Shown here: positions 44,370-52,899 of the stretch, piece by piece
How positions within the stretch are numbered: position 1 is the stretch's first letter
Layout: the number at the start of each line of letters is the position of its first letter
DNA from: Acidobacteriota bacterium
Lineage (GTDB): Bacteria; Acidobacteriota; Thermoanaerobaculia; Multivoradales; J023
Reading direction: 5' to 3'
Assembly (NCBI GenBank): GCA_029263395.1
Contig: JAJCXO010000189.1
Coordinates: forward strand, 1 to 64,000
DNA length: 64,000 nt
Made by a program: the position numbers and the translations under genes
Notes under the pieces: model-generated
What the model was told of the DNA's origin: nothing
What the model saw: only the letters and a program-made list of their open reading frames with translations
Databases searched by the model: none

Positions 44370-47026
44370 GCAATTCCCTTCACACCCGATGGAGGCCTTC
44401 GATGCCCCGAGCGCGCTGGCGAAAGATCATCTTCCTTCTCACTCTGTCGTCACTGTTCAGCGCTGCCGGCCTCAGCGCTCAAGACCAATGCGAACTCCTG
44501 GTCTTGCCGGATTCCCCGGCGGGTCGCTCGTTCGTCTATCTGCTGGACAATAACGGCGAGCACTTCTTGGAAGCTCGCGTCGATGAAGAGCTCAATCCCA
44601 GGCCTTCGACCAACCTCGAGTTGATGAAGACGCTAGCAAGATCACACGAGGACTGTAAGAAGGACTATCTCGGCCCAGATGTCCAGGCAAACGCTGACTG
44701 GGCCAACAGTTTCGCGCAGCACTTTCGCTTTCTGGGCGAAGACAATATGTTGCAAATCGTCGATACGGTGCGCTTCACGAAGGACAGCGCCCCGCTCAGC
44801 ACGTTTCTTTCCAGGTTGAATCTCAATCAAAGCTGGCAAGCCATTCTCACGAACTACAACAAGGTCGGGGATCCCGAGTGGAACAGCCTGCCGCCACGCC
44901 TGCTGCGCATTCCGCGTAACGAGCGTACCCTGAAGGTAGTGCGGGTCAAGAACGACGACGTCAAATCGGCTCGAGGGACAAGCGAGAAAGAGTTCATTGC
45001 CGCAACGGTCCTTGCCAACCTGAAAAAGAGGGGCATTGAGGGTCTCCACATCGCCAGCTTTGTCGTCAACACACCGGCGACGGCGACAACCACGACGACT
45101 ACGACAACTGAGCCGGTAAGCTCGACGACAACGGACCCAGCGCAACCGGCGATCCTGTCCGAACGAACCGAACAGTGGCTGGTCCTGACGATTGGGCTGT
45201 TGTTCGGCTTGGCGGTTGCCTTTGCCTCTCGCCGCCTGATCGAGCTGTGGACGCTGTCCCAACACGCTCGGGGCACTCGTCTCGCAGGCTTCATCAACCA
45301 GATCAACCCCTTTCACGATGAGCAGGCCAAAACTCGCGAAGACGTCGAGAGAATCCTGAGAGAACAAAGCAAGACGCTGGTGGAGATGGCCAAAGCCCTC
45401 GACGAGGCAGCGGGCGAGGGCGACGAAGAGAAACTGGTGCAACAAGGGCAACTAGTTGCTCCCGAAGGTAAGGAGCTCAACTCAAAGATCAATGAGCTCT
45501 TACATCGACTCAAGGATCTTTCGCGAGCCGGCGAGGACCGGGCGTGGAGCGAGGCAGTTGGCAAGCTCCACACGCTCAACCGAAAGCATCAGCTGTCAAC
45601 CGACGAGCCACCCACCAAAGATCAAAGCGTCTTTCACCAACTCGTCGGAATTCCCTTCCAGATCGTCGCCAGCGTCAAACAAATGATCGAAGGCCGTGCC
45701 GATGTCGGAGAGTCCGCCACGCTACAGGTACGCCTGGATACCTATCGCAGGTTGTTGGCCGCCGACCTCGAAGCCTACGAGCAAACCGAGATGGATCTCA
45801 GCAACCTGCTCGATTCGCGATCGGGCACGCCCGCCGATGCCGCCGCGCAAGCGGAACCGAGTCAGTCCCCATTGGAGGATCGATTCGACCAGTTCTTCCG
45901 GTCTGTAGTCGACCCCTTGCGCGTCGACGCCAAACAGGTAAACACTTTGCTCGACCAGCGCGGCGCGCCTGCCGATGCGGAGCTCAGCACACGCGTCGAA
46001 ACCTACCTCGACGCCTTCGAGTCTTCGATGCGGTCCGTCAAGGAATTTTTTGGTGCTGGTGAAGATATCGAGACGCGCCAATTCGCCATCGCACAGCTCG
46101 AAGAGTCAGCGGGCTCGATCCAGCTCCTCCAGGAAGCCGCCGCCCACGCTGTGGTCGATCTAGAGACGGCGGCCCAGAAACGCGTCAACGAGGCCGAGGT
46201 CAGCGCTTCGCTCAACAAGGCCAGCCAAGCGTTGACCCGTTACCATGTCGCGAACATTACCGAGCGGGAAATCAGCCCACCCCCCGATTCAACCAGCACG
46301 CTGGAGCTCGCGGATCATCTGCACCGTGAGTTGACCGAACTCGTGAGCGACGCCGAAAAGAATCGGCAGTCAAAATTCTTCAGCGTCATTCTGAATCTGG
46401 CGATGAAAGGTAACGTCCATCTCAACCAAGGCATCTCGTCCTGGCGCAGCACCCGCGGTAACCGCCTTATGCTCGACTACCTGGCGACCGGGCTCGACAA
46501 GCTCAATCTCTACGCCCTCGAACTGCTCGGCAGCGACCAGTTGAAGCCAATCGACGCGGCCAACCTACTCAGCGGCACAAGAGACCACCCCGGGCAGCTC
46601 TTGTCCATCCTGCGCATTCTCGCCTGGATTCAGACACTGCGGGCTTACACCGGAATCTGGGAAGCGATGCGGCCTGATGCACAAGATGGTTTCTCAAAGG
46701 CGGATCACGACCTGCGCAACTTGTTGAAACGGCTGGGCATCAAGCCGCACACCTTCGAGCTGTTCGGCGATCCCAGGGATCTCCGAATTCCCAACAAGCC
46801 TGCTGAAAGTAAAATTGTCATCGAAGAACCGGAATTCAGAGCGGAGTTGGGACGACTGCATCGCAAGCAGAAGATTGCTGCGAACGAAGTGGTCATCGAA
46901 GTGCGTCAGCTCGGATTTGAGGTCGACCCTGAAGGCTTCTCGGCTCTCAGGCAACAAGACAGCCCGACCTATCTCTGCATCACCAAAATCGACTTGATCG
47001 AGCGCTACGCCCTCGAAACAGCCTAG
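44366..47026 (+). CDS. membrane-anchored coiled-coil protein of the Hsp70/SEDS cluster
   Basis: 886 residues, overlapping the Hsp70-type gene by four bases (ATGA). A signal peptide (IIFLLTLSSLFSAAGLSAQ) is followed by a periplasmic domain of about 190 residues, a Thr-rich linker (TTTTTTTTEPVSSTTT) and one membrane helix at about 270-287 (WLVLTIGLLFGLAVAFASRR). The rest is cytoplasmic and mostly helical or coiled coil (KTREDVERILREQSKTLVEM; VRLDTYRRLLAADLEAYEQT). No enzymatic motif is seen. The layout (periplasmic input, one helix, cytoplasmic coil) mirrors the preceding protein and suggests that they form a complex. Family not recognised. Confidence 0.75.
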   Translation: MSNSLHTRWRPSMPRARWRKIIFLLTLSSLFSAAGLSAQDQCELLVLPDSPAGRSFVYLLDNNGEHFLEARVDEELNPRPSTNLELMKTLARSHEDCKKDYLGPDVQANADWANSFAQHFRFLGEDNMLQIVDTVRFTKDSAPLSTFLSRLNLNQSWQAILTNYNKVGDPEWNSLPPRLLRIPRNERTLKVVRVKNDDVKSARGTSEKEFIAATVLANLKKRGIEGLHIASFVVNTPATATTTTTTTTEPVSSTTTDPAQPAILSERTEQWLVLTIGLLFGLAVAFASRRLIELWTLSQHARGTRLAGFINQINPFHDEQAKTREDVERILREQSKTLVEMAKALDEAAGEGDEEKLVQQGQLVAPEGKELNSKINELLHRLKDLSRAGEDRAWSEAVGKLHTLNRKHQLSTDEPPTKDQSVFHQLVGIPFQIVASVKQMIEGRADVGESATLQVRLDTYRRLLAADLEAYEQTEMDLSNLLDSRSGTPADAAAQAEPSQSPLEDRFDQFFRSVVDPLRVDAKQVNTLLDQRGAPADAELSTRVETYLDAFESSMRSVKEFFGAGEDIETRQFAIAQLEESAGSIQLLQEAAAHAVVDLETAAQKRVNEAEVSASLNKASQALTRYHVANITEREISPPPDSTSTLELADHLHRELTELVSDAEKNRQSKFFSVILNLAMKGNVHLNQGISSWRSTRGNRLMLDYLATGLDKLNLYALELLGSDQLKPIDAANLLSGTRDHPGQLLSILRILAWIQTLRAYTGIWEAMRPDAQDGFSKADHDLRNLLKRLGIKPHTFELFGDPRDLRIPNKPAESKIVIEEPEFRAELGRLHRKQKIAANEVVIEVRQLGFEVDPEGFSALRQQDSPTYLCITKIDLIERYALETA

Positions 47027-47289
47027 GAATTGGCGTCGGTGAGGGTTCTTTATTCGAAGAGCGCCAGGGGTTTGGGGTTTCCCTGTCCCAACCGCTGCGC
47101 CCCCGGTGCAGTCAGCGGTGAGCGAGCGCTGCCGCGCGCGAATCGCTGGACGTGCTCACGCGTAGAGGAAGCGACACGGCTCGATGACGGACTCGCCCTG
47201 GTGCGGCTCCTCGCAAAGCCTTGGGGCCATAGCCTGGCCCCCCAGCCACTGAACACTCTTCCCTTGTCCTGGCCAGAAAGGCTCGCGAG

Positions 47290-50200
47290 ATGACGATCCT
47301 CTTACCCATGCTTCTTTTCCTCGCCGCCACCTTGCTGTTCTATTGGCTGGCCACCCGCGATCCCGAAGCCTATGGTCGCGATCCGGGTCGGGTCGCTGGC
47401 AGCCTGCCCTGGGCACTGCCGTTGGCGGTAGCCGGCCTCGCCTGCCTGGCGCTGACGCTCCTGCCACCAAAAGGATTTCACGACCTCTCGCTGCGTTACC
47501 TCGGCATCGAAACTGTGCTGCCGGTCGGCGAACGCATGGTGGTTGGCGGTGATCTCGCCAAGGGTCACTTCCTGAGTGGCTTGGCCGGCGACCGCGGCGA
47601 GATTTTCAGTCTCGAAAACCAAAACGGCAGCGTGCAGCTGGTACCCCAAACCGACGACCTGGAGATTGCGGTCGACGGCGAACCGGTAACCGATCCCCGG
47701 GAGCTCTTCGCCGCCCGCGACCCCGAGACCGACGCCGGGCGCGAAACCGTAACCGTCTCGGTCGCCAACGCCGCCGGCACCTTACGTTATCGCGTCGCAC
47801 GGCTGACCGGCTTCCTGCGCAGCGAGCAGCGGCGTGGCGTGACGATCAGCCTGCGCTACGAGCGCCCCTACACCGAACCGATCTTCTTTCCGTCGCCCGA
47901 CCCCGAGGCTCTGGTACCACGCGAAACCGGCGTGCTGCTGCTCACCAATCGGCAGTCGAGCTCGGCCCACGACGAGTTGCGGCTGCCGGTTCCGCAACCC
48001 GCCGGTCCGGTAATCGCCAAGCTCGAAAAAGCCGAAGGGCGCGACGACGCGGTACTGCTGATCACCCCGCGCGAGCGGCTGCTGCTCGAGATCGGCAGCA
48101 CTGCGCAGGTCAAAGCCTATGGCAACCAGCGCTGGGTCTTGCTGCAACTCACCGACCAGACGATTCTCGACGCCAAGTGGATTCGTCTCGCTCTGGTGTT
48201 GATCTTCGTGCCCAGCCTACTGCTGCTGATGAGCCTCTTTGCAGCCCGCCGTAGCCCGGCCGCGATTGTCGTCTATCTGGTGGCGCTGGCCTTGTTGTCG
48301 TTCCGCTTCGTCATCGGCGTGCGGGCTGCCAGCCTCTATCCCTACCACTACGAGGCCTTCTCGCTGTCCCTGGCCGGCCTAGTGTTATTGCCGCTTTACA
48401 CGGTCGCGATCACCCAGATCGGACCGGTTGCTGCCGGCATCGCCGGTGTTCCCGGCCGCCTCGGCCATGCCGGCGGGCGCCATCAGATGTTGAAGCACCT
48501 GGCCGGGGCCAAAGGCCTCGGCGAAATCCTCGCCATGACCGTGCTGACCGCGGCGTTGATGGCGTTTCTGCCCAGCGGCGAGGACGGCAGTCAACGCGAT
48601 ACGACGCTGATCGGCCTGGCCTTCCTGCCGCTCGCCTTTCTGCTGATCAGTATCGTCCTGCGGCGCACCGTCTTGCGGCTACCCTTCTTCCATCATCATG
48701 TGCGCGCCCTCAGCGCCTCGCCAACGTTGCTCGCGCAATTGGTAGAAGTCGACACCGTCACCCGCGACGCGCAACTGCGCGACGGCCCCGAAGACCTCGA
48801 GCGTGAGATCCGTTTCTGGCTCTCGACCCTGGCCTGCGGTGGCCTTCTCATGGTCATAACGCTGGCGTTATGGAAGATCCGGCCGAACCTGCTGCCCGAA
48901 AAAACGTTGCTCGGAATGGCGATCCTGGGAAGCCTCATGGGTGTGTTCGGTGGGGCACTCTGGGCGCGCGCTTCGGGCTATATGAGCTGGCTCGACCGCG
49001 GTGCCGTCGGTCGCTGGCGGAACGCCTGGCGCGATCGCCTGCGGCAACCCGGCACGGTTGGCCGTGGCCTGTTGGATTGGTGGCTGGCCCCGGCTGGCCG
49101 ACTCAGTGCCCTGACCACCGCCCTCGTCATCCTGATGGTCCTGTTCGGTCGACGCGAGACGCTGATCACGCAGCCGCGCCTACCGCTGATGCTGATCTAC
49201 GGCTTCCTATTCCTCGCCATGGCGACCGCCAACATGGTCTTCATCGGCAAAAAATCGGGCCGCGAACGGGACACCACCAGCCTACTGGTGATCGGTATCA
49301 CCCTCGTGCCGCTGATGCTCTACAGCGCCATCGCCCACGACTACGGCAGTGCGATCGCGATGTTCGTCCCGCTGCTGGCCGTGCTGGCATTTGCCGTGCT
49401 GCGCGGGCGCGCCCTGAAAGCGCTCCCCGTGTTCTTCCTGATCGTGATCGCTGGCGTACCGCTGGCCTACGGACTCGGCGGCGACTACCTCAAGTACCGC
49501 GTGACCTCGGTGCTGCGCGGACCGAGCGGTCTCGAAGCGGAGACCTCGCGTACCGCTCAGAACACCCTCGAGCAGGTCATGCAAATGCGTTTCTACGCCA
49601 CCGCCGGCGACAACTGGCTCAGCGGCCTCGGCTACGGCGCTGGCGAGGTTGGACGCGGGCTGCGACAGACTTCGCTCAACGATAACGTGTTCAGCGTCTT
49701 CGTGGTCAGCGAGATGGGAACCGCGGTCGGCGCCGCCCTCGGTTTGATTTATGCCCTGCTGCTCGGCGTCGTCCTGCACCGCGTGCTGCGTTCGAAAAAG
49801 GAGAAGCACACCCTGCATACCGGACGTCCGAGCCTGGCGCAAGCGGCAATGTTGTTCGGGCTTTGTCTGAGTGTGGTCTTCATCGCCAGCTACATGATCG
49901 CCGCCAACACCGGCATGGCGCCACTGACCGGCAAGAACCTACCGTTCCTCGGGCTCAACTCCAAAAGCGACCTGATCCAGCACCTTCTGGTTTTTGCGCT
50001 GATGATCTCGATGCTGTTGCGCGGTTTGGTGACACCGGCTACGGCCACCGTGGCTCCGGTGCAGATGACCTTCACCGACGGTTCGCGTCAACGGCCGTTG
50101 CGTCTCCTCGGCGTGGTGTTGTTCGGCTTCTCGCTCGCGACCTCAGCCTGGACCCTCGGCCAGTGGTTCAACAAGCCCGCCGAAGTGATCCGCTTCTCCG

Positions 50201-52488
50201 CTTACAACGAGATGCTGCGCACCCTGGCGGACGAGACCAACGATTTCGGCCGACGCGATCGTACCGGCCACACTCGGCCAGAGGAGCAACCGCCGCTGAG
50301 GCTCTACCGCAACGCGGACGGCAGGGTGCAGATCGAGATCATCGCCGAGGTGGTCGAAGACTTCTTCCCAGACTATCAGGATACCTGGCTGCTGCGGCAT
50401 GCTCGCGAGTTCAACCGCACCGAGCGCGATGGCAGCGGCCGGAGCATCTTCCGGCTGCGGCGGGTCAGCGAGACCGGCAACCCGCAACACGACTACGAGT
50501 TGCGCACCGACTCGAGCTACATGAGGATCGTGTCGCCGTTTCGCGGTCAGACTTGGCGCGGCGAAATCTTAGCGCGGGATCAGGACGACTACCTGACTCT
50601 CGAGTCGCTCGGTGACCAACCCTCGGTCGCGATCAACGGCGAGACCCAGATGGGCCGCGGTCGCGAGCTGAGGCTACTGGAATTCGGACGCCAGGTGGTG
50701 CTCGAGCGGGTCGACGACACCCGCAACATGACCCTGGGATACAAGGTCAACGGCTTCGACTTCGCCGCCTGGCACCCCAACCTACCGCCACCAAAATTCC
50801 TGGTGCTGCGGGAAGACGACTTCATGTCGGCTCCCGACGGTATCTATCTGATGACCTACACCGAAGAAAGCAAGCTGTCCAAGGTGAAGACAGTCAACGG
50901 CCGGCTGGAGCGAGCCTATCCCGAAGGCGAAAGCTTCTACTACGCGCGCAACCTCACCACCAGCCTCTCCGACCTGTCGCGCCAGGTTGGCCTCGACGAG
51001 GGCGATGGCACCCTCCGCCTGACCCTCGACACGCGACTCAACCGCCAGCTGTTCGACCGCATCGAGCCGGTCTCGCGCCGTGGCTTGCCCGCCGACAAAC
51101 GGCGGCGGGTGGCGGTTACGGTGATGGACCTGCGTTCCGGCGATTTGCTGGCTCTGGCGAGTGCACCATCGGTAAACCCAAATCGGTCTCAGGGATCGTT
51201 GCCCGATTACCAGCAGATCCTGTACGAGAATCACAATCTCCGCACCCACCCCATGGGCTCCGCGATCAAGCCACTATTCGCCGGCGCGGCGCTCTACGCC
51301 AATCCCGATCTCGCCGACCTGCGGGTGCTGGGCGGTCCCGAGCGGACCTCGCAGTTGGCCGGCTACCCCTTCGACGCCGACATTGCCAGCGGCGGTGGCG
51401 CCAATTCGCTGCCGACCTATCTCGAGCGGTCGAGCAACAGTTTCCAGTTCTACCTCTCGCTGCTAGCCCTGGCCGAGGGCGAAGGCGGCCTGTTTGGGAC
51501 CGCCGAATCGTTCACCGACGACTACCAGATCTTCATCGGTGATCGGCAGCTGACGACCCGGCCAAATTTTGGCCAACTCTTGCGTCAGGAGGGCCAGCTG
51601 ACCTTGGTCGACAAACTCGACGAGAGCCGCCTGGCGCGCGGCTTCAACGAACTCTTCGACATCTTCTACTCTTCCGAAGCTACCACCTACTTCGAATCTC
51701 AGCTGTGGCAACCGATGATCGACTGGCTCGAAGTCGGCGAGCAGCGGCAGCGCGCCCGCCGCGAGCAAAACGGAGATACCGAGCCCCAGAGCGTACAGGC
51801 GCGGATGAGCGTCGAGGCTTCGCTACCCGACATCTCACTAATCGCCTTCGACCGCATGTCCGACCTGCGGCGCCACTTCCTGTCGACCACCTTGGGCGGC
51901 GCCGAGGGGCGGCTACACAACGTGCGGATCGCCGAGGCGTTTGCCCGCCTCGCTACCGGCAAGATGGTGACGGCGCGATTGATGAATCCGTTCACCCCGC
52001 TGCTGGCCAACGGCGAGCCCGCGACGGCCGATCCGCCCGTCGACCCCACCGACGATAGCCAAGCGGCAAGCGACGAGGCTGACGGTTCGGCTAGCCAGCC
52101 CGTCAGCCGATTCGCGGACCTGCCGCTCGACGAAACGGCGCGCGCCCAGGTCGCCCAGGGTCTGAGCCTGGTGTTCGAATCTCCGAGCGGTACGGCGCAT
52201 CCCAAAACCAAGACCGAACACGCCGCCTTCGCTGCCTTGGGGGCCTCCGGCTGGCAGGCGATGGGCAAGACCGGCACCCATGTCGACAAAGAGCGTGGTG
52301 AGACCGTTACGGACTCGGTGTTGGCGGCAGTGCTCGGACTGCCCGAAAGCGACATCCCAGGGAGTCGGTTGATCGACGGTCTAGCGGTCATCGTATACGT
52401 TCAGAACACCGATCAAAATGCCGCCAACGCGCTGTTCTTCGACCTGCTTCCCACCCTGGTCGCCTACCGAGAGGAGGCCCTGCAATGA
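47290..52488 (+). CDS. SEDS (RodA/FtsW) glycosyltransferase fused to a penicillin-binding transpeptidase
   Basis: 1,732 residues. N-terminal membrane helices with a periplasmic beta-rich insert come first. A multi-helix SEDS region follows at about 290-950, with LSGLGYGAGEVGRG, LNDNVFSVFVVSEMGTAVGA (Asp798, near the usual catalytic loop) and TGKNLPFLGLNSKSDL. After another periplasmic insert comes a transpeptidase at about 1230-1730 with all three motifs: SAIK (Ser1324-Lys1327), SSN (1381-1383) and KTGT (1660-1663). In most bacteria SEDS polymerase and class B PBP are separate proteins that work as a pair; here they are one chain. It would both polymerise and cross-link peptidoglycan. GAAAGG precedes the ATG by eight bases. 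The 263 bp before it (47027-47289) show no gene. Confidence 0.88.
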   Translation: MTILLPMLLFLAATLLFYWLATRDPEAYGRDPGRVAGSLPWALPLAVAGLACLALTLLPPKGFHDLSLRYLGIETVLPVGERMVVGGDLAKGHFLSGLAGDRGEIFSLENQNGSVQLVPQTDDLEIAVDGEPVTDPRELFAARDPETDAGRETVTVSVANAAGTLRYRVARLTGFLRSEQRRGVTISLRYERPYTEPIFFPSPDPEALVPRETGVLLLTNRQSSSAHDELRLPVPQPAGPVIAKLEKAEGRDDAVLLITPRERLLLEIGSTAQVKAYGNQRWVLLQLTDQTILDAKWIRLALVLIFVPSLLLLMSLFAARRSPAAIVVYLVALALLSFRFVIGVRAASLYPYHYEAFSLSLAGLVLLPLYTVAITQIGPVAAGIAGVPGRLGHAGGRHQMLKHLAGAKGLGEILAMTVLTAALMAFLPSGEDGSQRDTTLIGLAFLPLAFLLISIVLRRTVLRLPFFHHHVRALSASPTLLAQLVEVDTVTRDAQLRDGPEDLEREIRFWLSTLACGGLLMVITLALWKIRPNLLPEKTLLGMAILGSLMGVFGGALWARASGYMSWLDRGAVGRWRNAWRDRLRQPGTVGRGLLDWWLAPAGRLSALTTALVILMVLFGRRETLITQPRLPLMLIYGFLFLAMATANMVFIGKKSGRERDTTSLLVIGITLVPLMLYSAIAHDYGSAIAMFVPLLAVLAFAVLRGRALKALPVFFLIVIAGVPLAYGLGGDYLKYRVTSVLRGPSGLEAETSRTAQNTLEQVMQMRFYATAGDNWLSGLGYGAGEVGRGLRQTSLNDNVFSVFVVSEMGTAVGAALGLIYALLLGVVLHRVLRSKKEKHTLHTGRPSLAQAAMLFGLCLSVVFIASYMIAANTGMAPLTGKNLPFLGLNSKSDLIQHLLVFALMISMLLRGLVTPATATVAPVQMTFTDGSRQRPLRLLGVVLFGFSLATSAWTLGQWFNKPAEVIRFSAYNEMLRTLADETNDFGRRDRTGHTRPEEQPPLRLYRNADGRVQIEIIAEVVEDFFPDYQDTWLLRHAREFNRTERDGSGRSIFRLRRVSETGNPQHDYELRTDSSYMRIVSPFRGQTWRGEILARDQDDYLTLESLGDQPSVAINGETQMGRGRELRLLEFGRQVVLERVDDTRNMTLGYKVNGFDFAAWHPNLPPPKFLVLREDDFMSAPDGIYLMTYTEESKLSKVKTVNGRLERAYPEGESFYYARNLTTSLSDLSRQVGLDEGDGTLRLTLDTRLNRQLFDRIEPVSRRGLPADKRRRVAVTVMDLRSGDLLALASAPSVNPNRSQGSLPDYQQILYENHNLRTHPMGSAIKPLFAGAALYANPDLADLRVLGGPERTSQLAGYPFDADIASGGGANSLPTYLERSSNSFQFYLSLLALAEGEGGLFGTAESFTDDYQIFIGDRQLTTRPNFGQLLRQEGQLTLVDKLDESRLARGFNELFDIFYSSEATTYFESQLWQPMIDWLEVGEQRQRARREQNGDTEPQSVQARMSVEASLPDISLIAFDRMSDLRRHFLSTTLGGAEGRLHNVRIAEAFARLATGKMVTARLMNPFTPLLANGEPATADPPVDPTDDSQAASDEADGSASQPVSRFADLPLDETARAQVAQGLSLVFESPSGTAHPKTKTEHAAFAALGASGWQAMGKTGTHVDKERGETVTDSVLAAVLGLPESDIPGSRLIDGLAVIVYVQNTDQNAANALFFDLLPTLVAYREEALQ

Positions 52489-52895
52489 GCCGTAGATCGA
52501 AATCGGACGACCCTGCCACCCTGCTGCTGCGCGGGCCGTTGACGCTCGTGCTGGTGATCCTGGCGATGGCCGCAGGAGCCGTACTCGGGCCGCGTATCCC
52601 GGTCGAACCGAGCGATCGGGTCGCCACTTCGGAGAAGATGCTTCCGCCCCGATTGAAGTCGTTTCTCGAAGAACACTCGTGGCTCGATTACACCACGCGG
52701 GGCGGCGAAACGCTGCCTGAGCTCGCCAAGACGTTGCGGGTTGGTACCGCCAGCCGCCTGCGCAGCGAGAACCCCGCCTTGGCGGAAATCGCCGACGACC
52801 AGACGCTGGAAGCAGGACTTGTCCTGAGGATACGCTACAACGTGGACGTCAGCCAGGGTGCTGACGACTTGCTTTCCGCCCCCCAGGAAGAGTGA
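52485..52895 (+). CDS. small membrane-anchored LysM-like protein
   Basis: 136 residues, overlapping the SEDS-PBP gene by four bases (ATGA). A single N-terminal membrane helix (LTLVLVILAMAAGAVLGPRI) is followed by a periplasmic part resembling a LysM domain at about 65-117 (YTTRGGETLPELAKTLRVGT ... NPALAEIADDQTLEAGLVLR). LysM domains bind N-acetylglucosamine in peptidoglycan, which fits a partner anchoring the fused synthase to the wall. The motif match is moderate. Confidence 0.72.
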   Translation: MSRRSKSDDPATLLLRGPLTLVLVILAMAAGAVLGPRIPVEPSDRVATSEKMLPPRLKSFLEEHSWLDYTTRGGETLPELAKTLRVGTASRLRSENPALAEIADDQTLEAGLVLRIRYNVDVSQGADDLLSAPQEE

Positions 52896-52899
52896 GACG

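Noticed and set aside
47030-47293. 87-codon plus-strand frame before the SEDS-PBP gene
   Set aside because: No Shine-Dalgarno site, no domain, irregular Arg/Leu-rich composition, and it runs into the start of the next gene; treated as non-coding.
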